Shown piece by piece: positions 10,603 through 20,806 of a stretch of DNA of 64,000 nucleotides (positions are counted from its first letter, which is position 1; every line of letters starts with the position of its first letter). Source of the DNA: Streptomyces sp. NBRC 109706 (GTDB lineage: Bacteria; Actinomycetota; Actinomycetes; Streptomycetales; Streptomycetaceae); the NCBI RefSeq assembly GCF_000974485.1, contig NZ_BBOM01000006.1, forward strand, positions 124,001 through 188,000, given 5' to 3'. Position numbers and translations under genes: made by a program. Below the pieces are notes generated by a model, which worked only from the letters and a program-made list of their open reading frames with translations, was not told the DNA's origin and did no database searches.

Positions 10603-11994
10603 ATGAAGATCTATGGTGCGGCTCGCTCCGCCCGCCCACACGGATCTCGATGGTGGTCCCGGGTCACCGCCATGCTGGCGGCGGTCCTCGCGACTGGCCT
10701 GCTCACCTCGTTGATCACCACGCCCGCCCAGGCGCTGTCGGCGTCCGCCGAGGCCGCGGCGGTGGACACAGACGCCTGGTACGTCCTGGTCAACCGCAAC
10801 AGCGGCAAGGCACTGGACGTCGCGGGCCCCTCGACCGCCGACGGCGCCGCGGTCCAGCAGTGGACGCGCCACGACGGAACCAACCAGCAGTGGCAGTTCG
10901 TGGACTCCGGCGACGGCTTCTACCGGCTCAAGGCCCGGCATTCGGACAAGGTTCTCGACGTCGCCAACGCCTCGACCGCCGACGGTGCCGCGGTCCAGCA
11001 GTGGGCCGACCACAACGGGACCAACCAGCAGTTCAGCCTGGCCGACTCCGACGGGGACCACGTCCGGCTGATCAACCGCGGCAGCGGCAAGGCGGTAGAG
11101 GTGCGGGACGCCTCCACCGCCGACGGCGGCAGCATCATCCAGTACGCCGACCACAACGGCACCCACCAGCAGTGGCTCATGATCAAGCTGTCGTCCGGTG
11201 GCGAGGACGGATGCGGCAGCACCCCGGGGCTGACGAGCGGCACGCACACGATCCAGAGCGGCGGCAAGAGCCGCAGCTTCATCCTCAGAGTCCCTGACAA
11301 CTACGACAACAACCACCCCTACCGGCTGATCTTCGCCTTCCACTGGCGAGGCGGAACCGCCCAGGACGTCGCCTCTGGCGGAACGAGCGGGACCGCCTGG
11401 TCCTACTACGGCCAGCAGGAACAGTCGAACAACACCGCGATCCTCGTCGCCCCCCAGGGCCTCGACAACGGATGGGCCAATCCGGGCGGTGAGGACGTCA
11501 CCTTCGTCGACGACATGATCCAGCGCATCGAGGCCGGCCTCTGCGTCGACCCGGCACAGCGTTTCGCCACGGGATTCAGCTGGGGCGGCGGCATGAGCTA
11601 CGCACTCGCCTGCGCCCGGGCGAACGACTTCAGGGCCGTCGCGGTCATCGCCGGCGCCCAGATCAGCGGGTGCAGCGGCGGCAACGAGCCCATCGCATAC
11701 TTCGGAATCCACGGCATCAGCGACTCCGTCCTCAACATCGCGCAAGGACGGTCCCTGCGCGACAGGTTCGTCAGCAACAACGGCTGCACTTCCCAGAGCC
11801 CGAGCGAGCCCGCGCCGGGGAGCCAAACGCACATCACCACCTCGTACTCGAACTGCGGTGCCGGGTACCCGGTCCAGTGGGCCGCGTTCGACGGAGACCA
11901 CATCCCCGGTCCGGTCGACGGCTCCCCCGGCGAAAGCGGCGTCGCCACCTGGACCAAGGGAGAGATCTGGAGGTTCTTCGCACAGTTCGAATGA
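10603..11994 (+). CDS. Secreted CE1/LpqC-type esterase (feruloyl or acetylxylan esterase-like) with N-terminal CBM13
   Basis: A 463-residue secreted esterase. AAAGGAG precedes the ATG. The signal peptide ends near AQA-44. Residues about 57-195 are a CBM13 lectin domain closely similar to that of the GH62 protein (repeated [23 protein letters not shown]). A linker leads to an alpha/beta-hydrolase domain of the polyhydroxybutyrate-depolymerase/feruloyl-esterase type (about 205-463). Visible motifs are FHWRGG for the oxyanion region, the nucleophile elbow GFSWGGG with Ser326, and a late AAFDGDHIPG that supplies the histidine. Next to GH10 and GH62 genes it most likely removes feruloyl or acetyl groups from arabinoxylan. 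The exact acyl specificity cannot be read from sequence alone. Confidence 0.85.
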   Translation: MKIYGAARSARPHGSRWWSRVTAMLAAVLATGLLTSLITTPAQALSASAEAAAVDTDAWYVLVNRNSGKALDVAGPSTADGAAVQQWTRHDGTNQQWQFVDSGDGFYRLKARHSDKVLDVANASTADGAAVQQWADHNGTNQQFSLADSDGDHVRLINRGSGKAVEVRDASTADGGSIIQYADHNGTHQQWLMIKLSSGGEDGCGSTPGLTSGTHTIQSGGKSRSFILRVPDNYDNNHPYRLIFAFHWRGGTAQDVASGGTSGTAWSYYGQQEQSNNTAILVAPQGLDNGWANPGGEDVTFVDDMIQRIEAGLCVDPAQRFATGFSWGGGMSYALACARANDFRAVAVIAGAQISGCSGGNEPIAYFGIHGISDSVLNIAQGRSLRDRFVSNNGCTSQSPSEPAPGSQTHITTSYSNCGAGYPVQWAAFDGDHIPGPVDGSPGESGVATWTKGEIWRFFAQFE

Positions 11995-12174
11995 CACATC
12001 CGCGTAAGGTCCGGTGGGCCGCGGGGGCCCTTGTGGCCCGGTGAGCCGTGCCCGACGCGTGCCCGTCAGAGCGGGTGTTCACGGTCAACGGCGGTTCTCC
12101 GTGGCCTGCCGGACCGTCGCCGTCGGCGGCGGTCCGGCGGGTCAGCGACCACGGGCGCGCCAAGAGCTCAGTGC

Positions 12175-12216
12175 TTCCCAAGCTCAGAGCGCGAGTTCGA
12201 TTCTCGTCGCCCGCTC
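12175..12216 (+). repeat. tRNA-Gly(CCC) 3'-half, attachment-site-like direct repeat, copy 2
   Basis: An exact 42-bp copy of 5593-5634. Upstream sequence (CAAGAGCTCAGTGC) does not rebuild a D arm or acceptor stem, and downstream reads TCAC in place of CCA, so this is not a functional tRNA either. With copy 1 it brackets 6.5 kb carrying the arabinoxylan genes and a TetR remnant. Confidence 0.8.
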
Positions 12217-12224
12217 TCACGGTT

Positions 12225-12263
12225 AAGGCCCAGGTCAGGGACGGTGTCCCTGACCTGGGCCTT
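12225..12263 (+). terminator. Strong terminator after the second tRNA fragment
   Basis: AAGGCCCAGGTCAGGGA (12225-12241) and TCCCTGACCTGGGCCTT (12247-12263) form a perfect 17-bp stem with a 5-base loop. It would end transcripts from the xylanase-esterase unit and, like the hairpin after copy 1, contains the string CCCAGGTCAG. Confidence 0.8.
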
Positions 12264-12373
12264 CGTCGTGGGGCGAAGCTCGAATATCTGAGGATCGGTA
12301 ACGCATTGCCACCTCCCACACCCCCTCGGTAGCGTTCACTGGGTCTTGGGGACGCGGCCTTGGGGGGAACGCG

Positions 12374-15300
12374 ATGTCTCGACCGTCTGACTGGTCACCG
12401 GTGGACATGGGCCGGGATCCCACGCCTGGCGACCCGGACGAAGTCCGCGAGCTGGCGGACAACCTGCAGGGGTTCGCCGACGATGTCGGCGAGGCATTGG
12501 GGAAGATCCGAGGGCTGGCCTCCGAGCGGGCGGTGTTGGACTGGGCTGGGTTGTCGGCGGACGCGTTCCGGCGTGAGTTCGACGGCGTGCCCGACAACCT
12601 CACCAAGCTCGAAGAGTCCTACTCCCTGTGCTCACAGGCCCTGCAGGGCTACTGGCCCAAGCTCCAGACCGCGCAGGGCATGGCTGACCGTGCGCTGGAT
12701 CGGGCGGTCACCGCTCAGGCCGACCTCGCCACCGCCCAGTCCGCGTTGGGCGACGCCACCGACTGGGTCGGCCGCGCCGGCGACGAAGCCGAACGCCTCC
12801 AGCGCGAAGGCGAACGCGACAACGCCGAACCACCCGACGAGGCCGACGTCCGCGCCACCACCCGCGACGCGCAAGCAGCCGAAGCAGCCGCCACCGCGGC
12901 GCAGGGCCGGGTCAACGACGCCGAGGAGCGGCTTTCCGCCGCACGCCAACTGGCGCTGGACGCCCAGGAGATGCGTGAGGAGGCGGCACGAGAGTGCGCC
13001 CGCGACGTCAACGAGGCGTCCGACGCGGGTATTCAGAACCGGCGTTGGTGGGAGAAGGCCATCAAATGGGTGACCGACAACTGGGACACCCTCGTTGAGA
13101 TCTGCAAGGTCATCGTCGCCGTCCTCGGCATCGTCGTGATGATCATCGGCGGGCCGCTGGCCTGGGTCGTCCTCGCCGCGGCACTCGTCGTCCTCGCCGA
13201 CACCCTCGTCAAATACGCCAGAGGAGAAGCCGGGCTCCTCGACGTCGCCTTCGCAGCCCTCGACTGCATCCCCGGCATGAAGGGGCTGACGACCCTCGGC
13301 GGCTTGGCCCGCGGATTCCGGTCAGCGGCACGAACCGGTCTGAGGGGCATGTCCTCCGGCGTCCAGGGGTTGGGGCAGGGGCTGCGCCACCTGGGGCGCG
13401 AGTTCCGGCGGCTCCTCTGCAAGAACGACCCCGTCGACATGGCCACCGGCGAAGTGGTGATGTCCGTCACCGACGTGGAGCTGTCCGGCAGGTTGGACCT
13501 GCTGTTCCGCCGGGTGCACCGATCCGGTGTGGCTAACGGCGTCTGGCTTGGACCTGCCTGGTTCTCCACCCTTGACCAACGGTTGGTCCTGGACGACAAC
13601 GGCGTGCGGTTCTTCGCCGAGGACGGCATGGTGCTGCACTACCCGGTTCCGCTTGCCGACGGGGAGACCCCGGTGCTGCCGGTGGAGGGACCACGCTGGG
13701 ACCTGATGTGGGACGGCGAGTCTCGCGGCCGGCTGACGGTCCGACAGTACGAGAGCAACCGGACGCTTCACTTCGAACCGGTGGCCAGCGACGCCAGCCG
13801 GCTCTCCCTGGTCGCTGTCGCCGACCCCAACGGCAACAGGCTCGACGTGCGGTATGACCCGGTCGGCCTCCCCGTACTGCTGGAACACACGGGGGGCTAC
13901 CGAATAGGACTGACCATCCGGAATGGACGGCTCCGCGAGTTGGTCATGCTGAGCGCCCCGGAACGCCCCGTGCTGCGGCGCTACGAGTACACCACCGACG
14001 GCGAGTTGAGCGGCGTGCGGAACGCCTCCGGAGATCTGTTCACGCTGCGCCACGACACGCACCGACGGCTCACCGGCTGGGAGGATCGCAACGGCAACTC
14101 GTTCACGTACAGCTATGACGAACGGGGCCGCTGTATTCGAACAGGTATGCCGGACGGCACGCTGCACAGCACCATCGCCTATCCGAACGGCACCGGAACG
14201 ACCGAGTACACCGATTCCCTCGGCCATGTGACGTCGTTTCGGTTCGACGACGCCTACCGGTTGGAGAGCGAGACCGGCCCTCTGGGCCACGTCACCCGTT
14301 ACCGCTATGACCGTTACGACAACCTGCTGCGGCGCACCGACCCGTTGGGCCGGACGGCGGAGTACGCCTACGACGACTGGGGGCAGTTGGTCTGGTGCCG
14401 TCGGCCGAACGGTGGCGAAGTCACCGTCGATTACGCGGCTCCGGGATTGGAGGCGCGGGTGGTGGAAGCCGACGGCTCGGCCCGCGAGCAGACGTTCGAC
14501 GGGGCGGGCAACCGCACCTCGTACACGGATCCGTCAGGGGCCACCGTGCGTTACGGCTACGGCCTCCGGGGGATGCTGGAGTCGATCACCGATCCCTCGG
14601 GAGCCATCACTCACATCGAGTGTGACGCGCGGGTCTGCCGACCCGTTCGGTGGGTCCGCTTGGGCAGACGTTCACGGAACAGCGCGACGCCTTCGGGCGA
14701 CCGGTGCTGGTCGAGGAGCCGGACGGCACGCTGTTCCGGCTCCGGTGGGACACCGAGGGACACCTGGTCGCGGTCACTGATGCCGCCGGCCACACCCGCA
14801 CCTGGGAGTACGACGGGCAGGGCAACCGCGTCGCCTACACGGACCCCGGCGGTGCCGTACACCGGGCCGTGTACAACGCTTTCGGCCAGCGCGTCAGCAG
14901 CACGGCGCCGGACGGTACCGAGACCAGGTACGAACGGGACAGCGAGCTGCGACTGGTCGGTATCGTGGCTCCCGACGGCAAGAAATGGCGAAGGACCTAC
15001 GACGAGGCCGGTCGGCTCGTCGCGGAGTTCGACTTCGACGGCCGCGCGACCACCTACTCCTACGACGCCGCGGACCAGCTTGTGTCCCGGCGGAACGCCT
15101 CGGGACAGGAAGTGCGGTACCAGCGGGACGCACTGGGACGGATCGCGGTCAAGGAGTCCGGACGAGACCGCACCGAGTTCCGCTACGACCGACTCGGACG
15201 ACTTCAGTCGGCGACTGGGCCGTGGTCCGAGTTGCGACTCGACCGGGACTCGGTGGGGCGCGTCATCGCCGAGCACCACAACGGCCGGGCACTACACCAA

Positions 15301-16863
15301 CGCTTCGACACAGCGGGACGGTTGGTCTCACGCACCACGCCGAGCGGACACCACACAAGGTTCGTACATGACGCGGCAGGTCGGCCAACGTGCCTCGTCT
15401 CGAACGAGGTCAGCACGGAGTTCGACTACGACGCGATGGGGCGTGAGATCGGGCGCCACGTGCACCACGGCCCCACGCTGCGCCAGGAGTGGGCACGCGA
15501 GGGGCGGCTGACCAGGCAGACGATCATCGCTCCAGATGGTCGGTCCAGCGAGCGTGGCTTCGTCTATGGTACGAACGGCCTGCTGAGGGAGCTGCACGAT
15601 GACACGCGCGGGCGGCTGACGCTCGACAGCGACCCACTGGGCCGGGTCACCGCCGTGGCAGGCGAGGACTGGTGGGAGAGCTACACCTACGACTCCAGGG
15701 GCTACCAGACGGAGGCTGCCTGGGCAGGTGACGACGATGCCGGCGTGGCGGGCCAACGGGCCCACAAGGGAAGCCTGTTGCTGTCTGCCGGCGACACTGC
15801 TTTTGGCTACGACCCTGCTGGCCGCACCGTGCGGCGCACGCGGCGGCACAGTTCCCGTCCGCCCTCGGTGTGGCAGTACCGGTGGAACGCCGAAGACCAG
15901 CTCACGGAAGTGCGAACGCCGGAGGGCGATGTTTGGGAGTACCGCTACGACCCACTTGGCCGTCGCTTTGCCAAATGGTTGCGGGACGCCCGGGGACGAG
16001 CCGTCAACCGCACGGACTACGTCTGGGCCGGCACCACCCTGGCGGAGCAGACGGAGTTCTCCGGTTCGGCGGCACCGCGCACTACCTCGTGGGACTACCT
16101 GGCTGGCGTCCCCATCGCGCAGACGGTCACGACCGGTGCGCTGAGGCTGGACGAGCAGCAGGATTATGACCGTGCGTTCTACAGCATCGTCAGCGACCTC
16201 GTGGGGACACCAACTCACCTTGTCGACACGAGCGGCGATGTCGTGTGGCGAAACGACACCTCCCTGTGGGGCGTCCCGGCCCCTGACCGTGGAGGGGAGG
16301 TCCAAGGCGGTGCCGCCGACTGCCCTCTTCGCTTCCCGGGACAAGTCCTCGACGCCGAGAGTGGCCTGCACTACAACCACTACCGGTACTACGACCCTTC
16401 CGTCGCCCGGTACTGCACTCCCGACCCACTCGGCCCACGACCACAGGTCAACCACTACGGGTACGTCCCCAATCCGCTGCACTGGAGGGACCCGCTCGGA
16501 CTTGAGGGCGACGGCTACCTGTACCGCGGCCTCTGCCGCGACCACTACAAGTTCTCCGAGGGCATGGAGGGACGAGCGGTGCCTCTCGGGGGCGACGCGG
16601 ACGCCGCCCTACACAACGGTGGGAATACCAACAGTAATCTCACCTCCTGGACCACTGACTTCGAAGATGTGGCCCTGGACGCCGCCGATGAGTTGGGCCC
16701 AGGAGGCATTGTGCTGAGAATTCCCGAGGACCACGTTCCCGCCGACCGATTCGTCGAGTCGCAAGACATCTACGGCGAGAGCGAGTACCTCATCCGGGAC
16801 GAGGTCACCGGCGCGGAAGTCACCACGGACCGGGGAAGGTCGTGGTTCCAGTGTCCGGGCTGA
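12374..16863 (+). pseudogene. RHS/YD-repeat polymorphic toxin gene with a one-base frameshift; ADP-ribosyltransferase-like tip
   Basis: The intact protein would be about 1495 residues. The N-terminus (to about 230) is helical and Ala/Glu-rich, like the WXG/LXG-type N-termini of Gram-positive secreted toxins. A hydrophobic segment (IVAVLGIVVMIIGGPLAW) follows, then DPVDMATGEVVMSVTDVELS, which opens the RHS shell, and many YD repeats. Near 14626-14632 the sequence reads GACGCGCGGGTCTG. Adding one G restores D-A-A-G-L-P-T and joins the frame entered at 14650, so a single base is missing. The second part ends with the RHS core signature (HYNHYRYYDPSVARYCTPDP, then DPLGL) and a roughly 120-residue tip. 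The tip shows Y-R-G-L, T-S-W-T-T and G-E-S-E-Y, consistent with an R-S-E ADP-ribosyltransferase. The shift may be real decay or a sequencing error. Confidence 0.8.
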
Positions 16864-17201
16864 GCCAGTTGAACCAGAAGGTCACCGAGGCCGTGGCATC
16901 GTACGAGCGGTCGCCGGCCCTGGCCTCCCTGCTGGTAACAGTGACCCACGTACGGGGTGCTGACGCGGACATCCCTGTCGATTCCCTGCGCCACACCTAC
17001 CGCCGAAGGGGGAGCCGGCTTCCCGCCGGCTCGTCACTGCGGCAGGAGGTCGAGGCTCTGCTGCACAGGCTCGACGAACTCGACGGCGCTCCGGTGAAGC
17101 TGGTGACAGCCACGGGCAGTACGGGCGCGACGACCCTGGTGCTGCTCGACCGACATATGACCCGGGTGCTCTTCTGGTCGCCCATGTGGGTAGCGGGCTA
17201 G
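16851..17201 (+). CDS. Candidate immunity protein for the RHS toxin
   Basis: A protein of about 116 residues that starts inside the last codons of the RHS gene. I chose the GTG at 16851 because GGGGAAGG lies at a suitable distance; a GTG at 16842 is also in frame. The sequence has no domain I recognise. It is soluble, helical at first (LSQLNQKVTEAVASYERS) and ends with beta-type strands (TTLVLLDRHMTRVLFWSPMW). Polymorphic toxins are normally followed directly by their immunity gene, and the overlap here fits that, so the function is inferred from position only. Confidence 0.5.
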   Translation: MSGLSQLNQKVTEAVASYERSPALASLLVTVTHVRGADADIPVDSLRHTYRRRGSRLPAGSSLRQEVEALLHRLDELDGAPVKLVTATGSTGATTLVLLDRHMTRVLFWSPMWVAG

Positions 17202-17224
17202 GGTCTGTCGGAATGTCGAGTTCA

Positions 17225-17400
17225 CCGGGTGGGGCGCAGGCTGCGATTCCAGAGGAGTACTGCGCGGAGTTCGAGGCCGGCTTGATAGTTGGCGGGGTCC
17301 ATGTCGTAGCGAAGTGGCCAGGCCCCGCCAGGCTTTGATCTTGCTGATGCCACGTTCGACGTGGTGCGCTGCCTCTCCGGGATCGTCGAACCGGGGCCCT
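17225..17400 (-). mobile_element. IS5-type transposase C-terminal remnant (frameshifted)
   Basis: On the minus strand, two frames together give the C-terminal part of an IS5-group DDE transposase: HHVERGISKIKAWRGLAT in one frame and RYDMDPANYQAGLELRAVLL, ending WNRSLRPTR, in another. The switch between frames shows a frameshift. The rest of the transposase and both terminal repeats are missing. It is a dead fragment in a patch of gene debris. Confidence 0.65.
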
Positions 17401-17599
17401 CGTCCTGGCCGACGCGGGCGTTGAGGTTCCGGCCCCCGACGGCACACTCCGCGTCGACTGGATCAAGCGGCACGAGCGCTTGGTGGACATCCTCGACCCG
17501 CCACACAACGCCAAGGTGCAGCTCTCGGGCCCACTGTCTCCCCCGTGCGCCACGGGAGGCGCCTGCGTTCCACGGCCGGGCACTGACATGGGGAAACCG
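17401..17599. other. Unassigned debris between two remnants
   Basis: On the plus strand a short frame reads DGTLRVDWIKRHERLVDILD, which looks protein-like but has no start, no partner domain and no ribosome-binding site. I cannot assign it. Confidence 0.3.
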
Positions 17600-18640
17600 G
17601 AGAGCCGAGCCACGGGCGGCGACGTGGAGGGGCCTGCACAAGAAGCGCCAGCGGACGAGAGCGGCCACCATAGGACCACGGTGCCGACCGGGTCGTCGAG
17701 CGGCATGTTGTTGACTTCCCCGGCGGTGATCACCAGCAGGTCGGCCTTCTTGCCCGGGGTGAGCGAACCGGTCACCGCGTCCAGACCGTTGGTGCGCGCG
17801 CTGGAGCGTGGCGAAGCCGAGTACGTCCCGCACGCCGATCCGGTCGGGCGTGCGCCGGTGCCGTACGCGCCGTGTACGGCACGCATGCGCTGCACGGTTG
17901 TGCGGGGTGCGCATCTGCGTGAACATGTCGCCGGCCAGGGCGACTTCGACATCCGTGCTCAGCCCCGGCCGCACTCCGGCGGCAAGCGCCTCGTCCACCG
18001 CGGGGATCGTGGTGTCCAGACCGAGCTGGGCGTCGGTCAGCCCCGTGGCGTGGATGAGAGTGACCCGGGGGCCGAGCGGTCCCTGTCCGGCCCAGGCGCG
18101 CACCGCGTGCGAGGAGGAGGCGCCGAGCACCGCGTCGACGCTGACGCCGATGTCCAGTTCGCCGGCCACCCGCGCCAGCGCCGGACCGTAGGCGAGTCGT
18201 GGTCCGGCGATCTCGTCGGTGGCGAGGGCGGCCAGCCGCAGGGTTAGCAGCGGACTCGCGCGGCGTTCCCGCAGGCGGCCCAGATCCTGCGGCCACTGAC
18301 CGTCCCACGGCCCGAAGTGCGGGGCCATGAAGGCCTGTACGCATGTCCTCGGGGCCGTACGCGAGGGCGTGCCCGGCCAGGGTGGTCGTGACATAGGCGC
18401 CGAGGTCCGCGACGTCCGGCATGCTCCTGCGCAGCGGCGCCTGCCACGCGTGCCGGTGGGTGTCCACGAAACCGGGGGTGAGCACGCGGCCGGTGGCATC
18501 GATCACGACGGCGTCGGCGTCCGTGCCGGCGTCCAGCCGCCGGCCGACGGCCGTGTCGCCCTCGATCAGCACGTGGCCCGGGTTCAGGGCGCCGACGACG
18601 CGGCACACCGCTCGGGAACGCCACCACTGGAAGGTCGCCC
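17600..18640 (-). pseudogene. Amidohydrolase (metal-dependent deaminase-type) pseudogene, multiply frameshifted
   Basis: Three minus-strand frames must be joined to rebuild one amidohydrolase-family protein. The first contains LNPGHVLIEGDTAVG and the metal-binding TPGFVDTHRHAWQAPLRR (the HxH-type motif). The second has ASSSHAVRAWAGQGPLGPRV, TLIHATGLTD and the conserved later part with LSTDVEVALAGDMFTQMRT. The third ends LTPGKKADLLVITAGEVNNM and PLDDPVGTVV, the standard C-terminal segment. At least two frameshifts separate these parts. The family includes cytosine, guanine and chloro-s-triazine hydrolases; substrate cannot be assigned. The gene is not expected to be functional. Confidence 0.75.
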
Positions 18641-18665
18641 CGACCGAGCGCGTGGAGCTGCCCGG

Positions 18666-19124
18666 GTGACCGGCCGCCAGGCGGTCGGACGGCGGCGCGG
18701 TGCGGGAACCGGTGCCGCTCTCGCGCCGCTGGTACTCGCGCTGGTGGCGGGCTGCGGCTACCAGAGCGACGTGCCGCCCGCAGAGGGCCCGGCGACCGCC
18801 GCGGGCCGTGCCCCCTCGTCCGAGTCCTCCATATCCGGAGCGGAGACCATGAACAGCGAAGAGCACCCCCACCCCTACGTCGGCATGTGGGTCACCGTCG
18901 ACGGGCACATCCGCCAGCGGCTGTCGGCGGACGGGCGGTACGACGAGGCGCGCGGCGAACGTGAGGGCGCCTACACCGGCAGCTACCGGATCAGCGGCAA
19001 GCGCATCATGTACCGGGACGACACCGGTTTCACCGCCGACGGTGAGTTCGACGGCGACGTGCTCCACCACGCCGGCTATGTCTTCCACCGGCGGGCCGAC
19101 AGGCCCAGGAGCGACGCCCGGTAG
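18666..19124 (+). CDS. Small lipoprotein with an Atu4866-type domain
   Basis: A 152-residue protein starting at the GTG at 18666, with GGAG about eight bases upstream. The N-terminus is a lipoprotein signal: basic residues, a hydrophobic stretch (LAPLVLALV) and the lipobox LVAGC. After a Ser/Ala/Pro-rich linker comes a compact beta-rich domain: HPYVGMWVTVDGHIRQRL, GRYDEARGEREGAYTGSYRI, YRDDTGFTADGEF, LHHAGYVFHR. This is characteristic of the Atu4866 family, whose function is unknown and which is often found beside oxidoreductases. An internal ATG at 18849 would give the domain alone. Membrane anchoring on the outer face of the cytoplasmic membrane is inferred. Confidence 0.7.
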   Translation: MTGRQAVGRRRGAGTGAALAPLVLALVAGCGYQSDVPPAEGPATAAGRAPSSESSISGAETMNSEEHPHPYVGMWVTVDGHIRQRLSADGRYDEARGEREGAYTGSYRISGKRIMYRDDTGFTADGEFDGDVLHHAGYVFHRRADRPRSDAR

Positions 19125-19254
19125 CGGGTGGCAGGAGAGTTCCGAGCCGGGTCCCGAGCGTCCGCGGGCACGTCAACGGGCGTCGGCGGACGCGGCCCAC
19201 GCCGGGGCGGATGTCGAGCGCGCCGGGGGGTACGGGGACGGCGCTCGGTCGACG

Positions 19255-20448
19255 TCAGGTCGTCGGTTGCTCGGTCTCGATGTGAAGGTGGTGGCGGGCG
19301 AAGTCCAGGGCTTCGTCGCGTTGTTCGGGAGAGTCCGCCTCGATCAGGAGGTGGCCGGCCCGCTGGAGTGAGGAGGTCAGTGGTGCGATCGTGTCGCCGG
19401 GGCCGAGGTCGAGGGTGAGCCGGGAGACCGCGGGATGGTCGCGGACCCGGTCCGCTCCCGAGATCTGTCGGATCCTGCCGGGCGGGCCGGTGACGAACAT
19501 GACGGCGGTGTGCGAACGGAGTTCGCGCCCGCGTAGCCCCGTCACGGGCAGGCCGGCCGCAAGCCGGACCACGGCCTCGTACGGGTCGAAGTCATAGGCG
19601 CGACCCACCGCTTCGATGATGTGGTCGCCGGGCGTCCGGACCGCGACCTCGATCAGCACGGGCCCGTCCGGCCCGATCCGGAACTCCAGATGGACAAGCC
19701 CCGTCCGCATACCGAGGGCACGCAACACTCCCCGGGTCAACTCCTCGACCTGGCGGGCCGTTTGACTTTCGAAGCGGTGGCCGATGCGATGGCATAGCTC
19801 GACGAAGTACGGCGGCGGAGTCGTCTCCTTCGCGGTAACGGTCTCGAAAAGCACCTCGCCCTCCCCGACCAGGGCTTCCCAGCTGTACTCGGGGCCCGCC
19901 ACCAGGCGCTCGACCAGCAGTTTCCCCTCGCCCGAACGGCGATCGACGACGTCGTCCAGCTCGGCCTTGTCGGTCACCAGCTCAACTCCGATGCTGGCAC
20001 TGGCGCTTACCGGTTTGACGACGACCGGGAGTCGGTCGCGCATCCACTGGCGCGCCTCGCCCAGTTCGCGGGTGAGCAGGTGCTCGGGCTGGCGCACGCC
20101 TTGCCGGGCGCAGGCGGCGCGTTGGAGCGCCTTGTTGCGGGAGAGCAGTGCCGCGTGCAACGAGGGCCCCGGCAGGCCCAGTTGATCCTGGGCCAGTGCG
20201 CCGGCGAGCACCTGCGATTCGGCGAAGGCCACGATGGCGTCAGGTGACGGGGCCGCGGCGAGCGCCGCTGCCATGCCGCCGTACCAGGACTCGTCCAGGA
20301 TCGCCTCGTCGATCCGGTGATAGGCGGCCCCGGGGACCTCGGTGCCGGGGATCGTGTCCACGATCCTCAGTCGGCAGCCGAGCCTGGCCGCCGCGTCCGC
20401 GTATGGCCGGCCCATGACGCCGATGCCGACCAGAAGCAACTCGTTCAT
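19255..20448 (-). CDS. ATP-grasp ligase-like protein, divergent from the LanB cluster
   Basis: A 397-residue protein with an N-terminal Rossmann-like preATP-grasp region (MNELLLVGIGVMGRPYADAA) and an ATP-grasp core. Core motifs are LPVVVKPVSASASIGVELV, the lid region LLVERLVAGPEYSWEALV, and the metal-binding LVHLEFRIGPDGPVLIEVAV. The family forms carboxylate-amine (peptide-type) bonds through acyl phosphates. GGGGGAG precedes the ATG. It diverges from the first LanB-like gene across a 358-bp region and probably belongs to the same biosynthetic cluster. There it could join amino acids, for example the diamino acid suggested by the lyase, kinase and PLP genes, to a second building block. Substrates are unknown. 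Confidence 0.85.
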   Translation of the reverse strand: MNELLLVGIGVMGRPYADAAARLGCRLRIVDTIPGTEVPGAAYHRIDEAILDESWYGGMAAALAAAPSPDAIVAFAESQVLAGALAQDQLGLPGPSLHAALLSRNKALQRAACARQGVRQPEHLLTRELGEARQWMRDRLPVVVKPVSASASIGVELVTDKAELDDVVDRRSGEGKLLVERLVAGPEYSWEALVGEGEVLFETVTAKETTPPPYFVELCHRIGHRFESQTARQVEELTRGVLRALGMRTGLVHLEFRIGPDGPVLIEVAVRTPGDHIIEAVGRAYDFDPYEAVVRLAAGLPVTGLRGRELRSHTAVMFVTGPPGRIRQISGADRVRDHPAVSRLTLDLGPGDTIAPLTSSLQRAGHLLIEADSPEQRDEALDFARHHLHIETEQPTT

Positions 20449-20562
20449 GTGACTCCCCCCGAGCGGGCCGCCGAGCGGGCCCCCGAGCGGCGACTTCGCC
20501 CCATCGAAGCCCTCTCGCAGCTCCCCGCAGCTCGCGCGCGCCGCTCACGCGCAGCTCACTCA

Positions 20563-20584
20563 AAGTCCCCTTGAAGTCCCCTTG
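20563..20584 (+). promoter_or_regulatory. Perfect tandem 11-bp repeat AAGTCCCCTTG x2
   Basis: AAGTCCCCTTG occurs at 20563-20573 and again at 20574-20584. An 11-bp period places both copies on the same face of the helix, as in direct-repeat operators of SARP-type activators. No regulator gene is present in the cluster, so the binding protein would be encoded elsewhere. Confidence 0.4.
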
Positions 20585-20670
20585 CAGGCAACACTAACAC
20601 GCACCCAAAGCCTCACCCATAGTGACGTCGTAGCCAGGCTAAACCTCCTGACAGGAACTCAAATTTCCCG

Positions 20671-20699
20671 TTGACAGGGCGAGTTGGGTGAGGAATTCT
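20671..20699 (+). promoter_or_regulatory. Candidate promoter for the LanB operon
   Basis: TTGACA at 20671-20676 is followed 17 bases later by AATTCT (20694-20699), a weak match to a -10 box. It would give a leader of about 100 bases before the LanB start at 20807. Support is only from consensus matching. Confidence 0.35.
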
Positions 20700-20806
20700 C
20701 ACCGCAGTGCGATCTTCAGCATCTGACCGGCTTTGGATCGATACTTGGCTTCTAACCGCAACACGGCAAACAGGCAAGTAGCACACTGGCGGGTGATTTC
20801 AGCGTT

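Larger units (their letters stand above)
20449..20806. other. Divergent control region of the LanB/ATP-grasp cluster
   Basis: No gene is firmly supported. The region holds a perfect tandem 11-bp repeat (20563-20584) and a TTGACA box at 20671. A 37-codon minus-strand frame (20699-20812) begins MHNAEITRQCATCLFAVLR and overlaps the LanB start; it lacks a ribosome-binding site. Confidence 0.5.

Noticed and set aside
17361..17714. Plus-strand frames over the amidohydrolase remnant
   Set aside because: They are antisense shadows of the minus-strand pseudogene and the transposase tail.
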